This document shows positions 51,371 to 60,039 of a stretch of DNA of 64,000 nt, one piece after another. Made by a program: the position numbers and the translations under genes. The stretch comes from Saltatorellus ferox (GTDB taxonomy: Bacteria > Planctomycetota > UBA1135 > GCA-002686595), in contig CP036434.1 in the NCBI GenBank assembly GCA_007751475.1, positions 6,205,524 through 6,269,523 on the forward strand, given 5' to 3'. Position 1 is the first letter of the stretch, and every line of letters begins with the position of its first letter. The notes under the pieces were generated by a model, which was given only the letters and a program-made list of their open reading frames with translations, was not told where the DNA came from and searched no databases.

Positions 51371-51818
51371 CGGCGGGGCGCTTGGGTCGAAGGGAGGGGC
51401 TGGGGTCCGGGCGGGTTGGTTGCACCGGGCCCATAAGTCTAATCGGACGGCGTTCCCAGAAGTCACCGCCTCGGAAACCGCTTTTGCCCAGATTCGGTCC
51501 CCCTGGGTGGGAGGGGGGTAGGGATGGGAGAGGGGGGTGTGCGAGGGGGAAGCCGAGGGGATGGACGGGGGAGGGGCGAGGGAAAGACGAAGGCGCGCCC
51601 CCCCTCACCCACCCCTGAACCCGACCCCAGGGTCCCCCTCACCCCACGACCCCAGAATCTGCCCCTCCGACTGAAATTCAGCCTCGTTCCGCCCTCGGTC
51701 CGCTACCCTCCTCCGCTCGCGGGCTTGAGCCGTCCGGGGACCCGAATGGGCGGGCCCTCGGCGCGAGTCCAAAGATAGGCGGCCCCCATCGGGGCCCGAG
51801 ATCCCAAGGGGAATCAAA
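51371..51818. other. 448-bp intergenic region, G-rich then C-rich
   Basis: Divergent promoter region between the rhodanese gene and proS. It contains the G-run cluster at 51505-51537 and a C-rich stretch around 51597-51650. The open frames here are products of low complexity; no gene is supported. Confidence 0.5.
51505..51537 (+). other. G-quadruplex-type G-run cluster
   Basis: Six runs of 3-6 G separated by loops of 1-4 bases (51505-507, 509-511, 513-518, 521-523, 526-528, 532-537), meeting the usual quadruplex pattern. It lies 280 bp upstream of proS and 135 bp upstream of the divergent rhodanese gene. Confidence 0.7.
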
Positions 51819-53291
51819 GTGGCCGAGGCCAGAATCAAGTCACGCGCGGAAGACTACGCGCAGTGGTATCAGGACGTCATCGCACAGGCCGACCTCGCAG
51901 AGGTCGCTGGCGTCGTGAAGGGCTGCATGGTGATCAAGCCCCACGGCTACGCCATCTGGGAGGCCATGCAGAAGGACCTCGACCGGCGCTTCAAGGAGAC
52001 CGGTCACAAGAACGCGATGTTCCCGCTGCTCATCCCGATGAGCTTCCTGGAGAAAGAGGCCGAGCACGTCGAGGGCTTCGCGCCAGAGCTCGCCGTGGTC
52101 ACCCACGCGGGCGGCAAGGAACTCGAAGAGGCCTACTGCATCCGCCCGACCTCCGAGACGATCATCGGCCACTTCTTCGCGAAGTGGATCGACTCGCACC
52201 GCGACCTGCCGCTGCTCATCAACCAGTGGGCGAACGTCATGCGCTGGGAACTCCGCACGCGCCTCTTCCTGCGCACCGGCGAGTTCCTCTGGCAGGAAGG
52301 CCACACCGCCCACTCCACTCACGAGGAAGCGAAGGAAGAGGTGGTCCGCATGCTCGAGACCTACCGCGACTTCGCCCATGAGATCATGGCGATGCCGGTC
52401 ATCTGCGGCATCAAGAGCGCGAATGAGCGCTTTGCCGGCGCGCTCGAGACGCTCACCATCGAAGGCATGATGCAGGACGGCAAGGCCCTGCAGTGCGGCA
52501 CGAGCCACGACCTCGGTCAGAACTTCGGAAAGGCCTTCGACGTCACCTTCCAGAACGCCGAGGGCGAACGCGACTACGTCTGGCAAACGTCCTGGGGCGT
52601 TTCCACGCGACTCGTCGGCGCGCTGATCATGACGCACTCCGACGACGACGGGCTCGTGCTCCCGCCGAAGCTCGCGCCGATCCACGTCGTGATCGTGCCC
52701 ATCTATCGCAAGGACGACGAGCGTGACGCGGTCCTCGAGGCCGCCCACCGCATCGCCAAGGACCTGCGCTCCGACGGGCTCAACGTCGAGGTCGATGCAC
52801 GCACCGGCATGAAACCCGGTGCCAAGTACTACGACTGGGAGCGCAAGGGCGTCCCCATGCGCCTCGAACTCGGCCCGCGTGACCTCGAGGCCAAGTCCGT
52901 CATGTGCAAGATGCGCCTCGCCGAGACCGACGAGAACGGCCGCGCCGTCAAGGAGACTCTCAGCTGGGATGACCTTGGCCTCGAAGTCGGCAAGCGACTC
53001 GATGCCTTCCAGGACTTCCTCTACCAGCGCGCCCTCGCGATGCGGGAAGCCGGAACCATCGTCGTCGACACCTGGGAGGAGTTCACCGCCGCGTTCGAAG
53101 ACGGCAAAAGCTCCTTCGTCTACGCGCACTGGGACGGGACGACCGAGACCGAGCTGGCGATCAAGGAGGCCACCAAAGCCACGCTCCGATGCGTTCCCCT
53201 GCCCGGAAATGGCCCCGAGCCGTCCCCGGGTAAGTGCGTCAAGACCGGCCAGCCGAGCGCCCAGCGGGTCCTCTTCTCCAAGAACTATTGA
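51819..53291 (+). CDS. proS: Prolyl-tRNA synthetase, archaeal/eukaryotic type
   Basis: 490 residues, GTG start with AAGGGG 7 bases upstream. Class II synthetase motifs are clear: motif 2 around VMRWELRTRLFLRTGEFLWQ, the YCIRPTSETI substrate loop, motif 3 TSWGVSTRLVGALIM, the anticodon-binding domain (IHVVIVPIYRKDD...), and the C-terminal domain ending in Tyr (RVLFSKNY). There is no INS editing insertion, as in type 3 ProRS. It charges tRNA-Pro in the cytosol. Ordinary single-copy housekeeping gene. Confidence 0.95.
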   Translation: MAEARIKSRAEDYAQWYQDVIAQADLAEVAGVVKGCMVIKPHGYAIWEAMQKDLDRRFKETGHKNAMFPLLIPMSFLEKEAEHVEGFAPELAVVTHAGGKELEEAYCIRPTSETIIGHFFAKWIDSHRDLPLLINQWANVMRWELRTRLFLRTGEFLWQEGHTAHSTHEEAKEEVVRMLETYRDFAHEIMAMPVICGIKSANERFAGALETLTIEGMMQDGKALQCGTSHDLGQNFGKAFDVTFQNAEGERDYVWQTSWGVSTRLVGALIMTHSDDDGLVLPPKLAPIHVVIVPIYRKDDERDAVLEAAHRIAKDLRSDGLNVEVDARTGMKPGAKYYDWERKGVPMRLELGPRDLEAKSVMCKMRLAETDENGRAVKETLSWDDLGLEVGKRLDAFQDFLYQRALAMREAGTIVVDTWEEFTAAFEDGKSSFVYAHWDGTTETELAIKEATKATLRCVPLPGNGPEPSPGKCVKTGQPSAQRVLFSKNY

Positions 53292-53350
53292 GAGCGCGGG
53301 TCGTCTCGATCTCGCGCAACACGAGCCGTCTCGGAGCTTCCAGCGAAACG

Positions 53351-53386
53351 GGAGCGGGCCCAGGGGGTAAGATCCCCGCCCGCTCC
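53351..53386 (+). terminator. Hairpin between proS and the next gene
   Basis: 8-bp arms GGAGCGGG/CCCGCTCC with an inner GGGG/CCCC stem, 60 bp after the proS stop. There is no U-tract. Confidence 0.45.
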
Positions 53387-53406
53387 GCGCGTCGCCAGCC
53401 CTCCCC

Positions 53407-54432
53407 GTGACCACCACTATCTTTCTCATCATCGCCGCCGTCCTCGGCCTGGGCTTTCTCTATGAGGCCTGGGCGCGCAGCCGCGATGCGAAGATCTGGA
53501 CTCACCCTGGCAAACTCGTCGACGTCGGCGGCCACAGGCTCCATGTCAACGCCCATGGCGAAGGCGACGTGGTCGTGGTCTTCGAGGCCGATGAGGGCTG
53601 CTGGTCGACCCACTGGGGCCGGCTCCCCGAGGACCTCGGCACCGTCACCGCTTCCCTGGCGTACGACCGCGGCGGCCTCGGTTGGAGCGAAGCCGGCCCC
53701 CCACCGCGCGACGCCGAGACTCTCGCGCGCGAGCTCCACCAGCTTCTCGCCCGCCTGGCCCCCGGCCAGCCCGCCATCCTCGTGGGCCACGGCACCGGCG
53801 CGCACATTCTGCGCGCCTACGCCCACCGCTACCCCTTCGAAACGGCCGGGCTCGTGCTCGTGGATCCCTTCCACGACGGCATCGGGGATCGCCTGCGGCG
53901 CGAGCAGATCCCGCCCGCGACGGCCTCACCTTTTCTTCTGAGCCTTTCCTCGCTTCTGGCCTCGTTCGGGATCCTTCGGATTCTTCAGAGCAAGACGTCT
54001 GGGAACGCAGCACTTCCGCTTCCGGAGCGTCAGCGCGCCACCCTCGACGCCCTCGAACTCAACCCGCGGGTGCGCCGCGGCGCCACCGAGGAACTCGTCG
54101 CCGAAGCCCAGACACTCGAGTACCTGCGCCGGATCCACGAATCGCACGAGTTCCCCATGCGGATCCTCGCCTCGACCGAGACCCTTTCTCCGGACATGGT
54201 CCCGCCGGACTTCCCCCTGGCCACGTACAACCGAATCTGGGCCGAGCAGAGTCAGGCCTTCCTCGACCTCTCCTCGCGCGCCAAGCGCGTGCTCGTCGAG
54301 GGGTCGGGGCACCAGCTCCAGCTGGAGCGGCCCGAGGTCGTGATGCAGGCGGTTCTGGACGTGCTGGACGAGGTCCGCGCGCTCCGCATGCGCCCCGAGG
54401 GTGAAACGGAATCGGTCTCGTACGGGCGCTGA
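53407..54432 (+). CDS. Membrane-anchored alpha/beta-hydrolase lacking the nucleophile Ser
   Basis: 341 residues, GTG start. One N-terminal membrane helix (IFLIIAAVLGLGFLYEAWA) then an alpha/beta-hydrolase core: VVVVFEADEGCWSTHW (oxyanion-side strand), SLAYDRGGLGWSE, and a nucleophile elbow reading VGHGTGAHI, where Gly129 replaces the Ser of G-H-S-x-G. The distal His302 (GSGHQLQLERPE) remains. It is therefore unlikely to be a normal esterase. A substitution at one codon is enough to explain it (GGC for AGC). Hairpin upstream; monocistronic. Confidence 0.75.
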   Translation: MTTTIFLIIAAVLGLGFLYEAWARSRDAKIWTHPGKLVDVGGHRLHVNAHGEGDVVVVFEADEGCWSTHWGRLPEDLGTVTASLAYDRGGLGWSEAGPPPRDAETLARELHQLLARLAPGQPAILVGHGTGAHILRAYAHRYPFETAGLVLVDPFHDGIGDRLRREQIPPATASPFLLSLSSLLASFGILRILQSKTSGNAALPLPERQRATLDALELNPRVRRGATEELVAEAQTLEYLRRIHESHEFPMRILASTETLSPDMVPPDFPLATYNRIWAEQSQAFLDLSSRAKRVLVEGSGHQLQLERPEVVMQAVLDVLDEVRALRMRPEGETESVSYGR

Positions 54433-54592
54433 GCCACGGTCCGCTCTCGGGCGCCGGCCGTGAGCCGTCCCGGTCGATCCAGCGCGACTCCGAGGCCGGG
54501 GCCAACGCTCCCCGGAGTCTTCCGTATGCCCCGTCCCCTGGGCGGCTACGATGAGCGGTGCGTCCACGACGACCCACCCCCAACCAGCTTCC

Positions 54593-56413
54593 ATGCTCCA
54601 CTCAAGTCAGAGGCTCCGCGCCTTCCCGCCCGTGGCTCCATCCAGGCTCTTCGGGCTCGCACTTCTCGGGCTCGCCGCTCCCCAGGCCCTCTCGGCACCG
54701 CTCCCGAGCGCCTGGACGTCTCCGCTCGAGACGGCCACCGCGTCGGCGCTCCGTGACGTCGGGCCGCCCCCGCGCGTCGGGGACATGTCCGCCATGGACC
54801 CGGCGCTCGTCGCACTCCTCGACGAGCGCATCGCCGCTGTCGAGAAGGAGCCGACCAGCGTCGAGGCCCGCGTCGCCCTCGGCTTCGCCTACGAGTCGAA
54901 CACGATCTGGTCGCTGGCCGAGGAGTGCTACAGCCAGGCGCTCGAACTCGCCCCCGACGAGAACCAATGGCGCTTCCGCCGCGGCGTCGTACGCCACGCT
55001 CTCGGCGAGATCGACGGCGCCCTCAACGACCTCCGCGCGGCCGCGACGGCCTACAAGAACACGCCCGTCGTCCAGGCGCGGCTCGGGGACGTCCTGCGCC
55101 TCATCGGAGAACTCGACGAGGCGGAAGCCGCCTGGCGCCAGGCGATCGCCGCCGAGGCGAACCAGCCCCAGCCGATCGAGTACGCGGCCAGCCGCGTCGG
55201 CCTCGCCCAGACGTTGATCGACCTCGGCGAGCCCGCCGAGGCCGAGGCCCTGTGCCGCCGCGCGCTGGAGCTCCAGCCGGACTACAAGCAGGCCCACTTC
55301 ACCCTCGGCGTCGCGCTGAGCGACCAGGGACGCGACGAGGAAGCGCGCCCCGAACTCGTCATGGGCGAAACGTCCTTCCAGCAGTTCCCGCCCGACCCCC
55401 ACGGGACCCAGCTGAGAGAGGCAACGCGCGGCTTCAGCCGCCGCATGATGCTGATCGAGAACCAGGTCCAGGCCGGTGACCTCGCGGGCGCCAAGCAAGG
55501 GCTTGACGAGGTGCTGAAGGAGCGCCCGAACGATCACATGGTCCTCAACCTGGCATCCCGGGTGCTGCTCTCCAGCGGCGACATGGAGGGCGCGCGCGAG
55601 CTGCTCCAGAAGAGCCTCGATGTTTCTCCGAACGAGCCCGGCACGCTGATCGATGCGTGCCTCCTCGCGCTCCGTGAATCGGAGGCGATCGTCGGCCAGC
55701 TCGGCCAGATGCAGATGGCCCAGCAGCAGGGCCAGCCGCTCGACGAAGCACGGTTCGAAGAACTTCGCCGCCAGGGCACCGTCAAGGCGACGGAGGCCGT
55801 CGAATACGCCGCCAAGGCCGTCCAGGCAGCCCCCACCGTCGGGCGGAACCACTACTGGCTCGGCGTGGCCCAGCGCAGCCTGGCGGGCTTCGCCACGGAC
55901 GCACAGGCCCAGGGCCAGCAGTTCCAGGCCGCGCTGCAATCGATGCAGAACGCGCTCCGTCTCGGCTGCACCGAGCCTGGCTTCAACCAGCAGCTCGCGC
56001 AGCTCTATGCCCAGATGGGGCGACCGCGCGAGATGATGCTCCACACCGAGCGTCATCTCTCCGAGTTTCCGATGAACCCGATCGCGCTGCAGATGATGAT
56101 CGAAAACTCGATTCGCAGCGGGATGCCCGAACTCGCGACTGCAGAGGCCCTGACGCCCTACGTCGAGCGGCTCCTCGCCGTCACGCCCGGTGATGCGGGC
56201 GCGGCTCAGTTCGCCGTGCGCGTCTATCTCACGGTCAAGGACCTCGACCGCGCCGAGAGCGCGCTCTCGGTCTTCGAGAAGGCCGCAGCGGGCGTTCCGC
56301 AGGCCGCCGAATTCATCACGGCCGTCCAGGCTGCGATCGCCGCGGAGCGCGCTGCGCCGACCGATCCAGATGGCGAGACGACCGACGACCAGACCAGTGA
56401 CCAGGGAGCCTGA
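54593..56413 (+). CDS. Exported TPR-repeat protein
   Basis: 606 residues from the ATG at 54593 (signal peptide RLFGLALLGLAAPQALSA); an ATG at 54551 is also in frame. About ten TPR units (for example AEECYSQALELAPDENQWRF, AEALCRRALELQPDYKQAHF, ARELLQKSLDVSPNEPG). C-terminal tail is acidic. The CRTAC1-type gene follows after 15 bp, a pairing often seen in Planctomycetota, so the TPR protein probably serves as its periplasmic or surface partner. Confidence 0.75.
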   Translation: MLHSSQRLRAFPPVAPSRLFGLALLGLAAPQALSAPLPSAWTSPLETATASALRDVGPPPRVGDMSAMDPALVALLDERIAAVEKEPTSVEARVALGFAYESNTIWSLAEECYSQALELAPDENQWRFRRGVVRHALGEIDGALNDLRAAATAYKNTPVVQARLGDVLRLIGELDEAEAAWRQAIAAEANQPQPIEYAASRVGLAQTLIDLGEPAEAEALCRRALELQPDYKQAHFTLGVALSDQGRDEEARPELVMGETSFQQFPPDPHGTQLREATRGFSRRMMLIENQVQAGDLAGAKQGLDEVLKERPNDHMVLNLASRVLLSSGDMEGARELLQKSLDVSPNEPGTLIDACLLALRESEAIVGQLGQMQMAQQQGQPLDEARFEELRRQGTVKATEAVEYAAKAVQAAPTVGRNHYWLGVAQRSLAGFATDAQAQGQQFQAALQSMQNALRLGCTEPGFNQQLAQLYAQMGRPREMMLHTERHLSEFPMNPIALQMMIENSIRSGMPELATAEALTPYVERLLAVTPGDAGAAQFAVRVYLTVKDLDRAESALSVFEKAAAGVPQAAEFITAVQAAIAAERAAPTDPDGETTDDQTSDQGA

Positions 56414-56428
56414 GAGAGACACGATTCG

Positions 56429-58165
56429 ATGATTCACCAGCATAAGATCCTCACCGCGCTGCTCTTCGGCCTCGCGTCGCCCGCTCCTTCCAGCGCCCTG
56501 CCCCAGGAAGGTGGCGCAGCCATGAAGCCCTGGTTCACCGAGGTCGCGAAGGAAGCCGGCGTCACCTGGAGCCACGTCTCCGACCGCACCGACAGGTTCC
56601 GCTTCCCCGAGATCATGGGCGGAGGCACCGCCCTCTTCGACTATGACGGGGACGGCGACCTCGACCTGTACCTCGTGCAGGGCGGCGTCCTCACGCCGCC
56701 GCCACCGCCGGCAGAGGGAGAAGCACCCGCGCCGACGCCGCCGGGCAACAAGCTCTTCCGCAACGACAGCGCGGGCGGCCTGATCCTCTTCACGGACGTC
56801 ACCGACGAGGCCGGGGTCGGCGACACCACCTACGGCATGGGCGCCGCGTGCGCCGACTTCGACCGCGACGGGGACATCGATCTCTATGTCACCAACGTCG
56901 GGCCGAACAAGCTCTACGTCAACAACGGCAACGGCACCTTCACGGATCAGTCGAAGAAGCTGAAGGTCGACGACGCGCGCTGGGCCACCAGCGCCGTGTT
57001 CTTCGACGCCGACGGCAAGAACGGACTCGACCTCTACGTCGTCAACAACCTCGGCTGGTCCGAGGCGATCGAGACGCCGTGCGTGAACTACTACGGCGAG
57101 CCCGACTACTGCAGCCCGAACAACTACAACGCCCCCAGCGTCGACGTGCTCTACATGCACGGGCGCCTCGGCTACGGCGACGCGACGATCCGCGCGGGCA
57201 TCGAGGCGGGTTTCGGCAACGGGCTCGGCGTGACCGTCGGCGACTACGACAACGACGGTGACGCCGACGTCTACGTGGCGAACGATGCCACGCCCAACGT
57301 GCTCTGGCGCAACGACGGCGCGGGCAAGTTCGAGGACATCGGGCTCGAGGTCGGCTGCGCGGTCAACGGCCTCGGTGCGCCCGAGGCGGGCATGGGCGTT
57401 CAGTTCATCGACATGGACTCGGACGGGCACCTCGACCTGTACATGACGCACCTCCGCCGCGAGACGAACACGTTCTACCGCAACCTCGGCAACGGCAAGT
57501 TCAGCGACAAGACGAACATGACGGGAACGTCGCGCGCGAGCCTCAACATGACCGGTTTCGGCATGGGCTTCCATGACTTCGACCACGACGGCGTCCTCGA
57601 CCTGTTCGTGGCGAACGGCGCGGTTCAGGCCTGGAAGGACGATGAGCGCTTCAGCAAGACGGACGCCTATGCGGAGCCGAACCACCTCTACAGGGGCCAG
57701 ATGCGCGGCAAGAACGTTCGCCTCTCGCTGGTACAGGAAGAGGGCGCGACCGCGAATCCCGTCATCGGCACGAGCCGCGGCGCGGCGTTCGGCGACCTCG
57801 ACGGAGACGGCGACGTCGACGCGGTGGTCGTGGATCTCGACGCGAACGTCGAGATCCTGCGCAACGACGCGCCCGCAGCGGGCACGCACTGGGTCGGCTT
57901 CCGGGTGGTCGAGGAGAAGCGCGGCAAGCTGGCCGACGTCCACGGTGCACGCGTCTCGATCGCTGGAATGGAAGAAGGCACGCGCCAGCAGCGCCAGGCG
58001 GAACCGTGCTACAGCTACCTCTCCAGCAACGACCCGCGCGTCCACTTCGGCCTCGGCGCCGGCGAGATGGCCAAGGACGTCCGCGTTCGCTGGCCCGACG
58101 GAACCGAACAGGCGTTCGGTGATCTCGCCGCGGGCCAGTACCACGTGCTGAAGCGCGGCGAGTGA
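56429..58165 (+). CDS. CRTAC1-family protein (FG-GAP repeats plus ASPIC/UnbV)
   Basis: 578 residues with a signal peptide. Several calcium-binding FG-GAP/VCBS repeats (FDYDGDGDLDLYLV, ADFDRDGDIDLYVT, GDYDNDGDADVYVA, IDMDSDGHLDLYM) form an integrin-alpha-like propeller. The C-terminal ASPIC/UnbV domain ends VRVRWPDGTEQAFGDLAAGQ. Exported; probably binds carbohydrate or protein at the cell surface. It follows the TPR gene and is followed one base later by the next gene. Confidence 0.9.
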   Translation: MIHQHKILTALLFGLASPAPSSALPQEGGAAMKPWFTEVAKEAGVTWSHVSDRTDRFRFPEIMGGGTALFDYDGDGDLDLYLVQGGVLTPPPPPAEGEAPAPTPPGNKLFRNDSAGGLILFTDVTDEAGVGDTTYGMGAACADFDRDGDIDLYVTNVGPNKLYVNNGNGTFTDQSKKLKVDDARWATSAVFFDADGKNGLDLYVVNNLGWSEAIETPCVNYYGEPDYCSPNNYNAPSVDVLYMHGRLGYGDATIRAGIEAGFGNGLGVTVGDYDNDGDADVYVANDATPNVLWRNDGAGKFEDIGLEVGCAVNGLGAPEAGMGVQFIDMDSDGHLDLYMTHLRRETNTFYRNLGNGKFSDKTNMTGTSRASLNMTGFGMGFHDFDHDGVLDLFVANGAVQAWKDDERFSKTDAYAEPNHLYRGQMRGKNVRLSLVQEEGATANPVIGTSRGAAFGDLDGDGDVDAVVVDLDANVEILRNDAPAAGTHWVGFRVVEEKRGKLADVHGARVSIAGMEEGTRQQRQAEPCYSYLSSNDPRVHFGLGAGEMAKDVRVRWPDGTEQAFGDLAAGQYHVLKRGE

Positions 58166-58166
58166 C

Positions 58167-59012
58167 GTGAACGTAGCCGCCGTCCTTTTCCGAACCGCCC
58201 CGGACCTCGAGGGGATCTACGCGCGCCTCACCCAGCTCTCCGGGCTGGGTGAGGTCGCGCTTCTGAAAGAGTACGTGCGCGTTGACTCGCCCGTCGGCGT
58301 CGTGCACGTGCAGGCCTTCAACGCCCAGTGGCCCGACGAAGATCCCGAGTCGCTGGCCGAACTCGGCGGAGTCGCAGCCGGGCTCCATCCCGGCGCGCTG
58401 ATGCGCGCCGGGGACCAGAACGCGGTCTGGAAGCCCGCGGAACTCTGCGTCCGGGTGCATCGCAGCTTCGTCCACCTCGCCGTCGTCGAGGCGACGGGCA
58501 GCCCGGTCGCCCAGACCGAAGAGCTGGAGCGCCTCTCGATGGCGTTCCTCGCGGACCCCGAGGGCCTGTGCGCGTTCTTCCCTGCCGGGGAAGCGCTGCG
58601 CGACGGCCACATCATGGGCCAGATCCGTGGTTCCGCCGAGGACCAGGAGGCGCTCCCGATGCAGAACTGGATCAACGGGCGCCTCGCGGACGCCGGCATG
58701 GGCACGCACGTCGCCGACCTCGTCGGCCTGCGCCAGATCGGCCAGCCCGACGCGGAGGCCGTGTTCCCCTCGGATCTCAAGGACGTCTCGCCCTACGAGG
58801 TCCTCGGCTTTCTGTTCGACGTCGCGCACCATCTCGCGCGCGAGGGCGGCGCCCTCGAGGACGGCGTCATCTACGAGGGCCCCGGCGGCCTGCGCTGGCG
58901 CGCGGGCCTCGAGGCCGACGCCCAGATCACACCGGCGCGCAAGGTGACGCGTTGGATTCCCCTCAGCCCCGCGCAGGCCGCGGGAACGGGCGCCGAGGCG
59001 CCGCCTTCATGA
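58167..59012 (+). CDS. Hypothetical cytosolic protein (DUF4261-like)
   Basis: 281 residues, GTG start one base after the CRTAC1 stop. No signal peptide. The layout (ALMRAGDQNAVWKPAELCVR, then HRSFVHLAVVEA, and a C-terminal block with EVLGFLFDVAHHLAREGGAL and DGVIYEG) resembles DUF4261 proteins, but this is a judgement by eye. Coupled to the next gene by an ATGA overlap. Confidence 0.5.
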   Translation: MNVAAVLFRTAPDLEGIYARLTQLSGLGEVALLKEYVRVDSPVGVVHVQAFNAQWPDEDPESLAELGGVAAGLHPGALMRAGDQNAVWKPAELCVRVHRSFVHLAVVEATGSPVAQTEELERLSMAFLADPEGLCAFFPAGEALRDGHIMGQIRGSAEDQEALPMQNWINGRLADAGMGTHVADLVGLRQIGQPDAEAVFPSDLKDVSPYEVLGFLFDVAHHLAREGGALEDGVIYEGPGGLRWRAGLEADAQITPARKVTRWIPLSPAQAAGTGAEAPPS

Positions 59013-59743
59013 GCGACTCCGCTTCCCTGGAAGAACACTCCATCCAGCGCTTCGGCGCCGTCCTCGCCGAACTCGACGCGGCCATCGACTGGGAGGTTCT
59101 CGCGCCGGTCTACTGCGAAGGCGACGCGTCCGGCTTCTTCGACGAAGAGCGCCGGAACGCGATCGTCGACGCGGGCCTGAAGCTCGCCTCGGAGATCGGC
59201 GAACAGCTGAAGCCCGGCGGCAAGTCGCTCTATATCGGCGCGGCGGTCGCGGAACTCGCGCCGATGATGTTCGAGGCGATCGTCCTCGACCGAAAGGTCG
59301 CGTGGATCAGCATCGAGGGCCGGGAGGCCACCGAGCTCACGCGTGCGATCAAGAGCGTCGACAAGCACCTCCCGACGCCCCGTACCGCCGAGTGGCGCGG
59401 CAGTGACCTGCGTCCCCGCGACCACGTCTGGATGACGAGCGTCCTGACGGACCCCGAGGCCTTCCCCGCGCTCCACGACCAGCTCTACGAGCGCCAGGGA
59501 ACGCGCGAGGCCGTGGGCGGAGGCCGCCCCAAGCGCGAGCGCCTCGCGGCCGCAGAACTGGTGCGCAACGCGCTCGCCGCCGCGGCCCAGGACACCCTCC
59601 TCACCACCACCGACGAGGAGCTTCTCGTCTGGACGCCGATCGTGCACGAAGCGGGCGGAGACCTGAAGGTCTCCCCGACGGGCCGCACGTCGGCCATCGT
59701 GGGCGATGTGATCCGCTTCTGCCGCCTGAAGCCGGGCCGCTGA
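59009..59743 (+). CDS. Hypothetical protein with methyltransferase-like N-terminal strand
   Basis: 244 residues from the ATG at 59009, overlapping the previous stop by 4 bp. The segment GKSLYIGAAVAELAPMMFEA followed by KVAWISIEGREATEL looks like the start of a Rossmann-type fold, but the glycine motif of methyltransferases is incomplete. No membrane segments. Fourth gene of the run starting at 54593, likely in the same transcript. Confidence 0.55.
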   Translation: MSDSASLEEHSIQRFGAVLAELDAAIDWEVLAPVYCEGDASGFFDEERRNAIVDAGLKLASEIGEQLKPGGKSLYIGAAVAELAPMMFEAIVLDRKVAWISIEGREATELTRAIKSVDKHLPTPRTAEWRGSDLRPRDHVWMTSVLTDPEAFPALHDQLYERQGTREAVGGGRPKRERLAAAELVRNALAAAAQDTLLTTTDEELLVWTPIVHEAGGDLKVSPTGRTSAIVGDVIRFCRLKPGR

Positions 59744-59795
59744 ACCTCCGGGTGGGAAGCGGCGGTCCTGCGCTGCGACCGTTCGCTGGAGTCGC

Positions 59796-59870
59796 TCGCG
59801 CCTCCATCACATGACGCGCAACGTCAAGGACTTCGAACACACGGGAGCGCTCCCCAACGATCCCTGGGAG
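59796..59870 (+). pseudogene. Relic of a VapC/PIN-domain toxin C-terminus
   Basis: The frame reads HHMTRNVKDFEHTGALPNDP-WE, which matches the conserved end of VapC toxins (TRNVRDFE-TG-x-LNPW). Nothing upstream resembles the rest of a PIN domain and no antitoxin gene is nearby, so it is a decayed fragment of about 25 codons in a 296-bp intergenic gap. Confidence 0.5.
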
Positions 59871-60039
59871 GGCAGGTGGCCAGAAATCAGCGCGACGAAT
59901 TGCCTCAGGACGAGTCAAGGCGGGCGAGGCCGCCAGACTCTGGTAGGTTTTTGGAGAGCTATCCTCTACCGCGTTCGCCCGGCGGTTCTCCCATGGGGTC
60001 GAACGGTCACCGGCGCACCTCGCCCTGCAGCCTCTACTC

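Noticed and set aside
51467..51818. Small basic ORFs upstream of proS
   Set aside because: Generated by G-rich and C-rich low-complexity DNA; no plausible ribosome-binding sites, and the rhodanese start at 51370 fits the family better than the 51466 extension.
54602..58144. 1,180-codon minus-strand open frame
   Set aside because: Antisense to the TPR and CRTAC1 genes, whose repeats and family motifs are clear; long antisense openings are normal at this GC content. The Arg/Val/Glu/Ala-dominated translation has no domain.
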